Assembly (NCBI GenBank): GCA_030710605.1
Contig: CP092863.1
Span: forward strand, 109,282,087-109,346,086
Direction: 5' to 3'
Length of the DNA: 64,000 nt
From: Cordylochernes scorpioides
Taxonomy: Eukaryota > Arthropoda > Arachnida > Pseudoscorpiones > Chernetidae
In this document: piece after piece, positions 52,210 to 63,236 of the stretch
Layout: every line of letters begins with the position of its first letter
Numbering within the stretch: the stretch's first letter is position 1
Made by a program: the position numbers and the translations under genes
The notes under the pieces: generated by a model
The model's input: the letters and a program-made list of their open reading frames with translations, nothing else
What the model was told of the DNA's origin: nothing
Databases searched by the model: none

Positions 52210-55200
52210 TCTGTATATGCTGTTAAAGGGCGTGGCCTAGCATATTTAATCAAGAATTTGTACTATGAGGACATAGCCATTAATATTCCAAACACATTAG
52301 ACCTCGAAGCCCAAGGTATCAAAGTCTACCTCAATCTAAACAAAGCCATCAACATATACAATATGTATCACCTTCCAAACAATACATTTATTGACGATGG
52401 AACAATGGCTCAATTTCTTACAGACAACACTATTATTGTAGGTGACCTTAATGGCAAACATCAACTATGGGGATGTTCTACGTCAAACCCAAGAGGCAAA
52501 ATACTATCAAACATATTTGACGACAATGTCTTCATTTGCTTAAATGATGGGAATCCTACCCATCATTCCTACAAGCTATAATACTGCACAAGCCCTTGAT
52601 ATAAGTTTTTACTATCCTGACATTTTCCAAAAATGCAAATAGCAAATATTAAAAAGTTTTGGAAGTGATAATTTGCCTAATTTGATAGAAATTAGCACCA
52701 AGACCAAAACTAGCTCAATTAAGAAAAATTATGGAACTTCAAAAAGGCTAATATGATATCTTTCGAAAACACCATTATTAAAGCAGTCAAAGTTTCAATA
52801 CCAAGAGGTAATATTAAGAAATGGATTCCAAATTATACACACAAGGCAAAAAATATTCAAACACTTATAACTAAAAGAAATGAACTACAAAAAAAGTGCA
52901 CCCAAAACCAAACAAATTGTAGAACTGAACTGAACATTGTGATTGCAAAAATAAAAAGATTATAGGTAAATGTGAAAAGGGAAAAATGGAAACAAACCTG
53001 TGAAAACCTGAACCCAAGAAACCCAAATACAAAACTTTGGAATTTGGCAAAACAAATTGACAGAGTCCAGCCACAAACTGAAAACGCAAATATGATTAAG
53101 AATACAGATGGTACACCAGCAACTAATGACAAAATTGCTGCCAATCCTTTAGGTAATTCATATCAAATAAGTAGTAAATTCAAGGTTGAAAAAGGCCCGA
53201 AAGATTATTCATGACTGTAAAAATGTCACCAGCACTCATAATATTTTCCACGAAAAAAATCAATATGAAAGAGCTAGCTTATGCATTAGAAAACACTGAC
53301 CTAAACAAGACTCCTGGGCCAGATGGAATCCATGGCCGAATGATATCAAACTTGGGCAAAATTGGCAAAGAAAGACTTCTTAATATTTTCAATAACTCCT
53401 GGAAAAATGGAAAATTGCCTCAAGACTGTAAAAATGCAACAATAATTCCCATTAAAAAACTTGACAAATCTGCTGATGACCCAAAACACTACCGACCTAT
53501 CTCCCTCACAAATATTTGCTGCAAATTAATGGAAAAAATTATACTCAGACGACTCACCTACCACCCCGACACAAGAAATCTCTTACCAGAAGAACAATAT
53601 AGATTTAGGAAAGGACATGGGACAATAGACCAACTCTTATTTTTCAAACAAAAGGTAAAAGATGCACAAACAAAAACCAACTAACCACACCATAGCTGCT
53701 TTTTAGACCTTACACAAGCTTTTGATAAGGTATGGAAAAACAAGTTAATTACAAAATTATACAAACATTTCAAAATTGATGGAAAATCTATAACTTGGAT
53801 AAATGATTCCCTTAAAAATATATACATCAGGGTCGAATATAATGGCACTCTATCTAAAACCTTCAAATTGTACCAAGGATTACCACAAGGATCAGTCCTT
53901 AGCCCAACTCTCTTCACCCTATTTATTGCAGGCATAGAAGAAAATTTTCACATAAAACCAATATTGGACTTTTCGCTGATGACATTATTCTATGGAGCAG
54001 CAACACTAACTGGAAAAAAGCTGAAAGAGATTTGAACAAGACTCTTCTCCACCTGAAAAATTTTCTAATAAACATAAATTAGAATTTAACCCCCAAAAAT
54101 CTGAAACCTGTCTTTTTACTACCGATAAGAAACTATACAAAATAAGACCAAATATTATTCTGAAAGAACAACAATTGCAATATAATAAACATCCTAAATA
54201 TCTCGGCTACACCCTGGATCCAGAAATCAACTCCAGTAAGCATATTGAAGGAGTTGTTAGAAAAGGAAGAGACCGACTAAAAATATTGAAATATATTTCA
54301 GGAAGAGTGGGGAGCTGAAGCAACAACACTAAAATTAACTTACACATCTCTAATGAGACCTATCTTGGAATATGGATATCAAATCTATGGTACAGCATCT
54401 GAAACAAATCTAAAAACACTGGAAAGGATACAACTAAATGCAACTAGAATTATTACAGGTCTTCGAAATACCTGCCCTGATAATATTGTACTTTACGAGG
54501 CAGACATTATGCCCTTAAAGGATAGAATAAGCTACAATCTGCCAAATGTATAAACAAAATCAAGAGTTATGAAAACAAACACAGAACTTTCAATTACATA
54601 CTTAATTGGGAACCCAATATAAGCCTAAAAAAAGAAGGCCCTCTCCACCTGGCCAAAAGAAATGGATTTTTAAAATATAAAGTGGAAAAATATTATTTAG
54701 CTGAAAAAATATCTCCATGCAAACCACTAACAAAATGTTATTTTTAATGCCACTTTAAATGAACCCACCAACAAACAATACCAAAATCCAGAATACTTAA
54801 AACAATTATCATTAGAAATAATAAATACAATTCCTTAAAAAATGCAATAACTATCTATACCGATGGTAGCAGAGACGAGTTGGGACACACTGGCAGTGGC
54901 TCTCTCATTAAAACCACAAATGGCAATGAGAAAATAAACAGAAGAAACCCAGAATTTTGCTCAGTCTTCAGATCAGAACTTATAGCCATCTATGAAGTCT
55001 CAAAATCCATCAGAAACACTAAACATCATGATATATGGATTTTTACTGATAGTAGAAGTGCCATACAACACTTGAGTCACACAGGGGAACTTAGAGACAA
55101 AGTAAGCAGGAACATAATTGGTTATCTCCAAAAACTCTCAATACCTCAAAAATTCACCTTCAATGGATACCCTTACATGTTAGCATTGAAGGCAATGAAG

Positions 55201-55330
55201 CTGCTGATGCGCTAGCGAAAAAAGGCACAAAAGAACCCTTGCTACAGAAAAATAAACTTACTTTTAAAGATATAGAAACAGTAGCCAAAATAAACAAGAA
55301 CTGGAGGATCCCACTTAAGCACAGTTAGTA
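52210..55330 (+). pseudogene. LINE C, endonuclease-RT-RNase H (copy 2)
   Basis: In order on the plus strand: endonuclease (INIYNMYHLPNNTF, IVGDLNGKHQLWGC, 52153-52581); linker with KTPGPDGIHGRMISNLGKI (53290); RT fingers CKNATIIPIKKLDKS and HYRPISLTNICCKLME (53211-53684); palm FDKVWKNKL (53720), GLPQGSVLSPTLF (53880) and a broken FADDIILW (53970); thumb ILEYGYQIYGTASETN (54353-54553); RNase H TDGSRDELGHTGSGSL (54860), FTDSRSAIQHL (55035), GNEAADALAKKG (55180-55220). The catalytic motifs can nearly all be found, but stops and shifts divide the frame into at least eight pieces. It is inserted on the opposite strand to LINE A. Confidence 0.82.
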
Positions 55331-55344
55331 CACCCTAGAAGCAG

Positions 55345-56828
55345 GTGGCCACCCAGACCTTTCGGTCCACAAGCCGGCATGCGGAGCATGCCCTTCGCTG
55401 CTATTCTGTTCAACTCATAAGCCAAGTAACGGTATCCAAGCTAGTGCTTGGAGATTGTACCTGGAAACACCACCTCCCAGACAACGTGTCTGGAAGGATT
55501 TCTATACCCGTGGCCTTTAATCACAGCAAAATAGGAAACTATCTACTGTGTCCAGCAGGGACCGCGGGGAGGCAACCCCCGGTCGACTCTGTTCACTCAC
55601 AGCTGAGGAAAAGCTCAGCTGCCACGTCGTGGGCTTTCTCAAGAAGCTTGCTGTGATTTCTCAGCAGCTTACTCTCGATCGCGCCCCTCGCCCTCCTTCT
55701 CTCTTCCTGCACACCCCACTACCCTTGGACAATCCAAGACGTAGTGGTGTGCATTCACATCCCTTTCTAAAATAGACGCAATCAGGGTTTCTCTTAAGAA
55801 GGTTCCTAAAAATATTACCCTCCTTCCCCCCCCCCCCCCCCCCCCCTGTTGAGAGCCAACCAGGACAGGCCTGCACAACGCCTCTCTGCCTCTCGCCACC
55901 ATCTCCTCCGCCTGGTATTGCCAACCCATCTTGTCATCAATGACCACCCCCAGGATGATCATCCTATTGACCAACGATACCCTCCGTCCTTCCATCCGGA
56001 TAGCCGGCTTGAGTTCCGATTTGATCCCTTTCCTTTTAGTTCTTATGTCTCTAGGCTTAAAGCTGAGGGCTTTAGTTTTGGAGACATTGAACTTAAGGCC
56101 AGAGTCATGGGCCCAGATCGAGAGAATTTGGAGAGAAGTTTCAACACACTTCTCAGCCTTCGCTCTCGAAGCAGCCTCAATGATGAGGAACTGGTCGTCA
56201 GCATAGAGAACCAGCCAGGCTCCCTCAGGTAGCTCCTCCTGGAAAACGGAAATTTCTCATCAGCTTGTTCCAGCTCATGGAGTTGAACACGCCATCAATG
56301 TCCAGGGCCACGAAAAGAACCCAATCACCCTTATTTAAGCCCATTTCAACCCCCTCTAACACCTCGTTCAGAGCTGTGGTTGTGGACTTCCCTTCCTTAA
56401 AACCATGTTGGGAAGAGGAAAGGAGCTCATTACTCTCTAGCCAGTGCTTCAGTCGCTGAGCTAGTACACTATCCAGGATCTTACCTAGACACACTAGTAA
56501 AGAAAACGGACGATAATCATTAGGAGAATTACCCTTTCTACCAGACTTTTCGAGAAGCACTACTCGGGCAACCTTCCATGCCTCAGGAAATGTACCAGTG
56601 TCCAGGCACCTATTGAATAACCTGGAAAGAAGCGATGGGTGCATCCTTACCAGGGCTTTCACGACCGTGTTATCGATCCCTTCGGGACCAGGAGATTTCC
56701 TTTTCCCGAACTTGAAAGCCGTCAGTTTCACCTCATTCTCAGAAAAGGGCGGATCCACCAAACCACAAGTGGTCAGAGAGATCTCGTCCTCTGGTTCCTC
56801 GTTTCCGAAGTGCCGATCCAAGTTGTTT
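55345..56828 (-). pseudogene. LINE B, internally deleted (copy 2)
   Basis: Minus strand: 56821-56225 has GNEEPEDEISLT, SPGPEGIDNTVVKALV and YRPFSLLVCLGKILDSV, then FVALDIDGVFNSM; a deletion joins NKLMRN to a later part of RT, removing the GCPQGS and neighbouring motifs. Then come ILGVVIDDKMGW (55990-55920), a long C-run, and a second join that drops the RNase H domain and lands on NPDCVYF, VNAHHYVLDC. The 3' UTR lies at 55660-55345. Compare the full version at 39267-41613. Confidence 0.8.
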
Positions 56829-59333
56829 TTATTTTGTCTTCTGCTTTCGAGCGAGTAGGTCTAGAACACATTCTCTCTGAATTTTCTCATTGTTGGTGGA
56901 TGAAACAGCACCAGTGATTATTTTGGCCGCTTTTGCTTGAACACTGTCTAGTCTTACTTTTAGTGATGAGCTTGAGGGAGCCCAGACCGGTGTTGCATAT
57001 TCCATTATCGGCCTTATTAAGGTGATATATGTTGTTCTGAGAATTCTGGGTTTTGCTCCCCAATTTGTTCCACATAGCCTTCTCAGAATGTTTAGTTTTC
57101 TGATAGCTCTATTTGAGGTGCTAATTAAGTGTTCTGAAAATTCCAATTCCTCATCAATAATAATTAAAATAATTTTGTTGACATATTGTCAATACATGCA
57201 AAGTCTGCACTATTAAAAAAAGATAATATGCATTATATACACGATGTACAATGAATATGGCGCCTCTGCCAGCGCTGCAGAGTTTGGTGGAGAATCGCCA
57301 GTGGGTCTCCAGCGACACCACGCATTTTGCGATCTACGATGAATACGTAGATCGCGTACTTCGCCGCTTAGGAGATGGTGATGGCGTGGTCCTCGAGACC
57401 AACTGGAAAGATCCAGGACTGCAGTATCACACCTAGGTATTTTGGATTTCTATTTTATCAATTAATTGGTTGTTTATGCTCATTTTGGGGTTATATTTAA
57501 GCCTTTTTTTCCCTGTCAGTGGAGAAGACGCATAGGTTTGGTTTTATTGGGTTTATGGTCATTTGGAGTTCCATTGCCCACTTCTCCAGTCCTCTCATTG
57601 ATGTGTTCAGTATTTTTTACGATTTTTCTATACTGCTACTTGTGTGCCATATGGCTATATCATCTGCATAACAGGCAACCTTTATGTCTTCAGTGAGGTA
57701 AGGATGGATGTCGTTAATATATAGCAGATAGAGTAGCGGACTGAGCACAGATCCCTGAGGTACACCAGCCCATGTTCTTCCTTCCTTGGAAAATTCTCCA
57801 TTGACCCGAACCTTTAACCTTCTTCCCCTTAAGAAGTCTGCAATCCAGATTAAGGTTTTTATTCTTACTCCGATGTTGTGCAGCCTTTCACGTAATTTCT
57901 CCCTCCACACTCGATCAAAAGCTGAGGTCATATCAAGGAATATAGCCGTGGTCTTCTTTGGCGGTTTTTCCTGGAAAGAATCTATTATTGATTGACAGAA
58001 GTAGAACAGTTGATCAGTCGTACAGTGCTGGGATCTATAGGCAGTTTGGTAGAAGTTTATTTTATTATTTTTAGTGAGCCAGACTATGAGCCTAGAGTGG
58101 ATAATTCGTTCTGGTATTTTAAAAAGTATGCAGGTGAGAGCAATTGGCCGATAGTTCTTGTATTCCTTGGCATCTTTGTTTGGCTTCAGTATTGGCACTA
58201 TAATTGATATCTTCCAATTCTTTGGTAGTTTACCAGTTTGCCATGAAATGTTCAGTATTCGTAGGAATTGAATATCAGCTTTGTCTTCAAAGTGTTTAAT
58301 CATTTGACCAAAGATTAGATTATCTCCTGGTGACCTCTTGGATTTTTTTATTGATGAGTTTAGCTCATTCAGTGTGAAGTCTCTCTCGAGAAATTATCTT
58401 GTTGATGGAAGTTTCTTGCTTGTGTTTAACTAACTGGTTTATATTATTTCAAAGTCCTGTCTTCATTCGTATAGTTGAGTATGGAAGTGCTTGAAAGATA
58501 TTCGGCAATTATGTCAGCCATCTGTTTGTTCTCGTTCTCGCTGTTCTATTCATATCGGTTAAAGTATTGGAGGATTGGTGTTGGTTTTGATTGTTCTCTA
58601 ACACTCTAATCATATTCCAGTGTTGGCTGTCCTTTCTTGGATCCATTTTTTCGCAGAATTCTGCCATTTTTCTTGTTTGCATATCTAAATTTCTTGTTCT
58701 ATTTTGTGACTAATTTCAATGAATTCTTTTATGTTTTCTTCTATTTTATTTGTTTTAAGAAGTTCATTGATATTGTCTCTCTCTCTGAAATCATTGCCTC
58801 GATGTTGTGGTCCTTCCAGTAAGGTATCCACAGGTCTTTAAGTCTACCTCTAGGTATCGATGCTTTTGCAGCTTTTGAAATGTTCGAAGAGAATTTTTTC
58901 AAGTTTTTGTCAAGCGTTCTGTAATTCAATTTTTCGTTGCACAGTTCTTCAAGCTTTTCTGTGAATTTTTTTCAAGTCGGCTTTCCTAAAGTTCCATGTT
59001 CTTTTATTCTAGTGGACATTCTCAATTTTGAAGTTTAGGGTTGTTAAAATTGGTCTGTGGTCACTAATTGCACCTCTCAGGATTTTCCATTGTGTTGTGG
59101 GTGCGATGTTGTAATTTATCGCTGTGATGTCTATTGCGGATTCTGTGCCTGTGGACTTAGATAGATAGCTGTTCTCTCCGTTATTTAACGGTGTAAGGTC
59201 GAGGTCGGTTAGCATGTCCTCAACCTGCTGACTTTTGTTATCCTGGACAGGTGATCCCCAAATTGAACTTTTGGCGTTAAATTCGCCGAGTATGATTGTG
59301 ATATCCGAAGACGCTTCATTTAATGTCTCTATT
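56829..59333 (-). pseudogene. LINE A endonuclease and RT (copy 2)
   Basis: Minus strand: endonuclease ASSDITIILGEFNAK (59300), ITAINYNIAPTTQW, ISDHRPILTTLN (59479-59009); linker; RT in a clean 228-codon frame (58303-57617) with YRPIALTCILFKIPERI, TAIFLDMTSAFDRVW, GVPQGSVLSPLLYLLY and CYADDIAIW; the foreign 266-bp segment at 57156-57421; thumb AIRKLNILRRLCGTNWGAK (57146-56829). This is the best preserved LINE A RT in the window; YADD and GVPQGS are intact. Confidence 0.83.
57251..57436 (+). CDS. 61-codon frame in a captured GC-rich segment (copy 2)
   Basis: Identical over the coding part to 38665-38850. The leader (57156-57250) differs from copy 1 at several positions. It lies between LINE A's conserved thumb words LGVI and ELEFSEHL, so the insertion point is exact. 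The frame begins with two ATGs three codons apart, MNM. The origin is unknown. Confidence 0.45.
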   Translation: MNMAPLPALQSLVENRQWVSSDTTHFAIYDEYVDRVLRRLGDGDGVVLETNWKDPGLQYHT

Positions 59334-59335
59334 GT

Positions 59336-60078
59336 GTGTACCCATACAAAATTCAAAGATTTCACGAGCTGAAAGTTGGCGATTTTGAGATGCGTCAAGA
59401 ATTCGCTGCATGGGTTTTCCGGCAAATTGATATTGATGAAAACTGGCTGTCGAATGTTCTGTGGACAGATAATGCTCACCTTTCTCTAAACGGAGAATAT
59501 AACATTCAAAACAGCCGCATTTGGGCAACAGAAAACCCTAGGAATTTTACAGAAATGCCACTTTACCAGCCTAGAGTTAAAGTTTTGTGTGGGTTCACTT
59601 CTTTTATTATTAAGCCATTTTTCTTTGAAAAATCAATGGAAAAACTTTTAAAACCGTTTTTGTAACTGGTGAACGTTATGTTCAACTTTTGAGAGAAAAG
59701 AGTATTCCCATATTGCAGGACAAAAGCACTAAGCGAAATAACATTCATGAAAGATGGAGGACCTCCTCATATCTCCCGAGGTGCCAAAAAATTGCTGAAG
59801 GATACGTTCGGTGAAAATCGTGTGATAAATCGCCACTTTATATACCAGTGGCCAAAAGATCACCAGACTTGACGCCTTGCGATTTTTGTTTATAGGGGTA
59901 CATTAAATCGTGTGTTTGTCGATGCTGGCCTACCACATTGGCCATGTTGAAGGCTTCTATCAGATGGCACGTTTTATCAATTTCAACAGATATGTTATTT
60001 AATGCTGTCCATTCTGTCATTTATCGTCTGCAGGCGGTGATTGAGAATGAAGGGTGCCACATTGAGCAAGGATTGTGA
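59336..60078 (+). pseudogene. DD41D-like transposase body (copy 2)
   Basis: It starts at YPYKIQRFHELKVGDFEMRQ right at the end of LINE A and runs through NVLWTDNAHLSLNGE (first Asp), a shifted stretch near 59665, MKDGGPPHISRGAKKLL (second Asp, 59752-59800), SPDLTPCDFCL (third Asp, about 59860-59885), to the normal family end IENEGCHIEQGL and TGA at 60076-60078. The C-terminus is intact here, whereas in copy 1 it is shifted. The N-terminus lies across LINE A in the terminal repeat at 51049-51283. Confidence 0.78.
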
Positions 60079-60810
60079 CCTAATACAAGAGAGAAGGCAG
60101 TTACCTCATGTGTTATATAAGCCGCCATGTATCATATTATCTACCAATATTTTGCAGCTCTTTATGTTGGGATATGGGGATAATAAATGCTGTCCTCACA
60201 TCTTAACTATTTTTTTTTTGTGAACAGTAATATTTTGTTTGTCATTTGCTCACATATTATGTCGTGCAAACCAGAGTGCTATAACTTCTCGAATAACACT
60301 GGTACACACAACTTTTCCCCTTATGTTTAGTTTTTCGCTTTTCGCTCATTAGAAGAAATAGCATAAGGAATATTTTCTGTACACTAATAACTTTAGAAAT
60401 TTTGTGAAAAAAATAATACAAAATGATTTTACTACCAAGTTTTTCAACGCAAAAGGTCGATTTAAAAATTATTTTTATTTGAGGGGACACATTTTTTAAA
60501 ATAGTGTACAGTATAATAAACAATGATAACATTTGACAAGCCCATAGGATATTTGGAATAAAGTACGACAAATATATTTTGTCACTCCCCTCTATATTTT
60601 ATTTGTTGGATCATGACAAATATCCAGTTAAATAGTCAAGTGTCGCCAATCAGTCAAGAAACTACACATTTTTTATAGCAAGAAATCTTATTAATAGTGC
60701 CATCATAATTTTTGGCACTATATTAACATTTCGAAAATCGTGTATTGATATCAGCAGTATTTTTCAAACATTCAATCTATTTCACAAAACCCCATATAAA
60801 ATATAAATAT

Positions 60811-61208
60811 TTTTGCTACATGTTTTAATTTGCATTTACCTATTTTACATATCTCTGATTGTATTTGAAAATCGTTAACCAATTCTTCATACTTTTGGCG
60901 AAGTGGTGTTTTATTAATTTGTTATTTTATATTATTAGGGTTCTTTCCTGGTATTCAAAAAGGAAAAATACGTGTCGATCAGTTACATTTTTCAATTTAT
61001 CAAACAATTTGGCCGCTGAATCTCTGATTCTGGTAGAGCGCCATCTGGCGAATAAAATTGTAACTAAAATCAATTTCGAATTTTTCATTATTTGCCATAA
61101 AAAATCCCATTGCATCCTGAATACAATGGTGTTTACCGCATTGTTCTAGCGCAAATATTCGTGGAGTTATTAATTTTTAAAATAGTGCGGGACTTTTGGA
61201 TCACCCTG
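60811..61208 (-). repeat. Right terminal inverted repeat, copy 2
   Basis: Complement of 50884-51283; ends GGATCACCCTG, then TA. Confidence 0.88.
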
Positions 61209-61245
61209 TATATAAACATCGAAAGTAATAATTGGTACATTTTAT
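61209..61245 (-). repeat. LTR, right half, displaced by the composite element
   Basis: TATATAAACATCGAAAGTAA corresponds to TATATAAAATCAAAAGTAAT of the LTR at 61727-61897 and continues the half at 50756-50883. The shared TA is the target duplication. Confidence 0.6.
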
Positions 61246-61359
61246 TTTATTATTACAGAAGCACGTTGTGCTATATTAGAATTATTTACATATATATCTT
61301 TAATTATTTACACGATGAATTAGTAGTGATTTATAAACCTGTGTACAAATAGCTCTAAA

Positions 61360-61897
61360 CTTGCCAAAGTTCATAAAATATAATAAATACTTTGCTACAT
61401 AGCTCTTTCCCTATGGGGGCAGCGACCCACAGCCAGCAATTATTGTAGTTACAGACATGCACTGAGGTGCTTCTGCCAAGGCTTATCTCTGAGATTTGGA
61501 ATTCTGTCTCTAGTAGCTTTGCGCCCTTTTTTGCGGCGTGAAGAGCGGCTTTGTCGTCGTATCGTCTATAGGGACATCGTCATCTTGGAGGGAAGTCTTG
61601 ACTTTGACATGGCCGTGAAATCCTGAAGCCAGTCTCCGAAAATGTAGATCACAGCACCCATGGCCTCAAGGTCTTCTCGACGATATTCAGTTTGTCTTCC
61701 CTAATCTACCCAGCATCTCCACCAAATGTCAAGTAGAAAATTAGGAAAGAAACTTCAGAATGACGCAGCAATTTAATTAAGACACAAACACAAACTAAAA
61801 TTGATAAAATACAAGAGAAGCAATGAGGGAAGTTTAGGCAGAGTAATAAAATATATAAAATCAAAAGTAATAATAGGTTAATAAATACTTTACTTCA
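61360..61897 (-). mobile_element. Miniature LTR element (TRIM-like)
   Basis: On the minus strand: 5' LTR (61897-61727, 171 bp, TGAAGTAAAG ... CTACTTGACA), then after two bases a primer binding site TGGTGGAGATGCTGGGTA (61724-61707), about 300 bp of interior without a long frame, a purine-rich GGGAAAGAG (61411-61401), and the start of a 3' LTR (TGTAGCAAAGTATTTATT, from 61399), which is then truncated. ATAT lies outside the 5' LTR (61898-61901). The short LTRs and tiny interior fit a non-autonomous element depending on a relative. Confidence 0.65.
61707..61724 (-). promoter_or_regulatory. Primer binding site of the TRIM-like element
   Basis: On the plus strand TACCCAGCATCTCCACCA reads like the 3' end of a tRNA including CCA; its complement adjoins the LTR. 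Confidence 0.6.
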
Positions 61898-62096
61898 ATA
61901 TTCCTAAATAAAAACCTATTGCAAAATTTTCAATTGATAAATTGCGACAAAATGTTTCATATAATAAAAATACAGATAAAATTGATATGCAATAAAATAA
62001 ATATAAATAGTCGATTATATTTATTTGAAAAGTAAGAATTAAACTTTAACCGATTCCGTTTTTAAAGTTCAATAATACAATATAATATATAATGCG

Positions 62097-62288
62097 ACTT
62101 GTGATTGTAAAACGACATTTGAAAATTATCTCGCAAGTGTTTCTTTTCAACGAAAAATCAAAATTTATTTTAAGGAGAAATAACGATTATTTCTAACCTT
62201 AGGGATGAGGTATGAAAGGGATTGATTTTTCGTTGAAAAGAAACACTTGCGGGATAATTTTCAAATGTCGTTTTACAATCACAAGTCG
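62097..62288. repeat. Palindrome related to 32262-32412
   Basis: TTGTGATTGTAAAACGACAT and TTTTCAACGAAAAATCAAAA are mirrored by their complements at 62220-62288, around ATTTATTTTAAGGAGAAATA. A third partial arm is at 62505-62575. Confidence 0.7.
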
Positions 62289-62345
62289 TATTATATTATA
62301 TTGTTTTATAAATTACTTTATGTATTATTTACGAACGGAAAATAT

Positions 62346-62420
62346 GTCCAGGGTAGCCTAGTGGACATGGCATCTGCCCGGTAAGCGGAACAATGAGGGT
62401 TCGATTCCCATCCCTTGACA
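62346..62420 (+). tRNA. tRNA-like sequence, second copy
   Basis: Same unit as 31816-31890: GTCCAGGG / CCCTTGAC acceptor, A box TAGCCTAGTGG (a better match to consensus than copy 1), loop CCGGTAA, B box GGTTCGATTCC. It lies inside GAACGGAAAA / TTTTTCCGC. A repeated SINE-type element is the likeliest reading. Confidence 0.5.
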
Positions 62421-62580
62421 CTTTTATTTTTCCGCTTACCATTACTCTTCACAATTCACCCTTTTATACCTTATCCCTAAGGTTAGAAATAATCGTTATT
62501 TCTCCTTGGGATAAATTTTGATTTTTCGTTGAAAAGAAACACTTGCGGGATAATTTTCAAATGTCGTTTTACAAAGTTCA

Positions 62581-63236
62581 ATAATATTAATTGAACATTT
62601 AAGCCAAAAGTTTTTTCTTCAATTCCCAATTTATCCTATTAGAATCATGAAGAAAAAACCTTTGAATTCACCCAGTTTTATCGAACTTATCAAACAATTC
62701 GTTTATCGTGTTTTAGTTGATGACTGTCATTAATACAGAGTGAAATCATTTTTCTAAAAGTTGCTTGCATTGGATGTTTCATCCCTGAATTACCATCAGA
62801 TCCGAAATCAAAATACAAAAAGAGTAAATGATATTATTCCTCAAAATCCACTATTCAGTTTCTAAAAATAAAAAAATCAAAGCCATCAACAAATCTTTCA
62901 GAACTATTATGATCCCACATTACATATTTCCCAATAAATATGGTAGGGGCCATGACATGAATGTTGGGTATGGATTTATATCAAGTTACACCTTTAACAG
63001 TTAGCATTTTCTATTCTTAGAACACGCAAAATTGCTAAAAAAATAGAAAGCAGTAATGATCTTATTTGTAAAATACACAAAGGGTACTAGGAAGGTTTTA
63101 TAATACGCTCCAAGCCGTGCGCCCACCTGGGCACGAGTTCGAACTTGATGAGCCCTGCTTTTATTTGAACTGCAGACAAAATTCCATTTGCTAGCTGTTA
63201 GTATTTTTTGAACTGTGGAGTGATAACATATTAAGA
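62581..63236. other. AT-rich sequence, no gene
   Basis: A weak B-box-like GAGTTCGAACTTGA at about 63131-63145, with GGGC / GCCC around it, may be a decayed SINE. Nothing else was seen. Confidence 0.4.

Larger units (their letters stand above)
50884..61208 (+). mobile_element. Composite DNA transposon with nested LINEs, copy 2
   Basis: A 10325-bp reverse-orientation counterpart of 35057-46225 with the same termini and inner order. It is flanked by TA (50882-50883, 61209-61210) and inserted into an LTR. Relative to copy 1 it lacks about 180 bp of LINE B reverse transcriptase and about 960 bp of LINE B RNase H. Its transposase and LINE C are on the plus strand; LINE A and LINE B are on the minus strand. 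Confidence 0.85.

Noticed and set aside
35057-61208. A single large inverted segmental duplication
   Set aside because: Both copies are bounded exactly by transposon ends with TA, the flanks differ, and copy 2 interrupts an LTR; two insertions explain this better.
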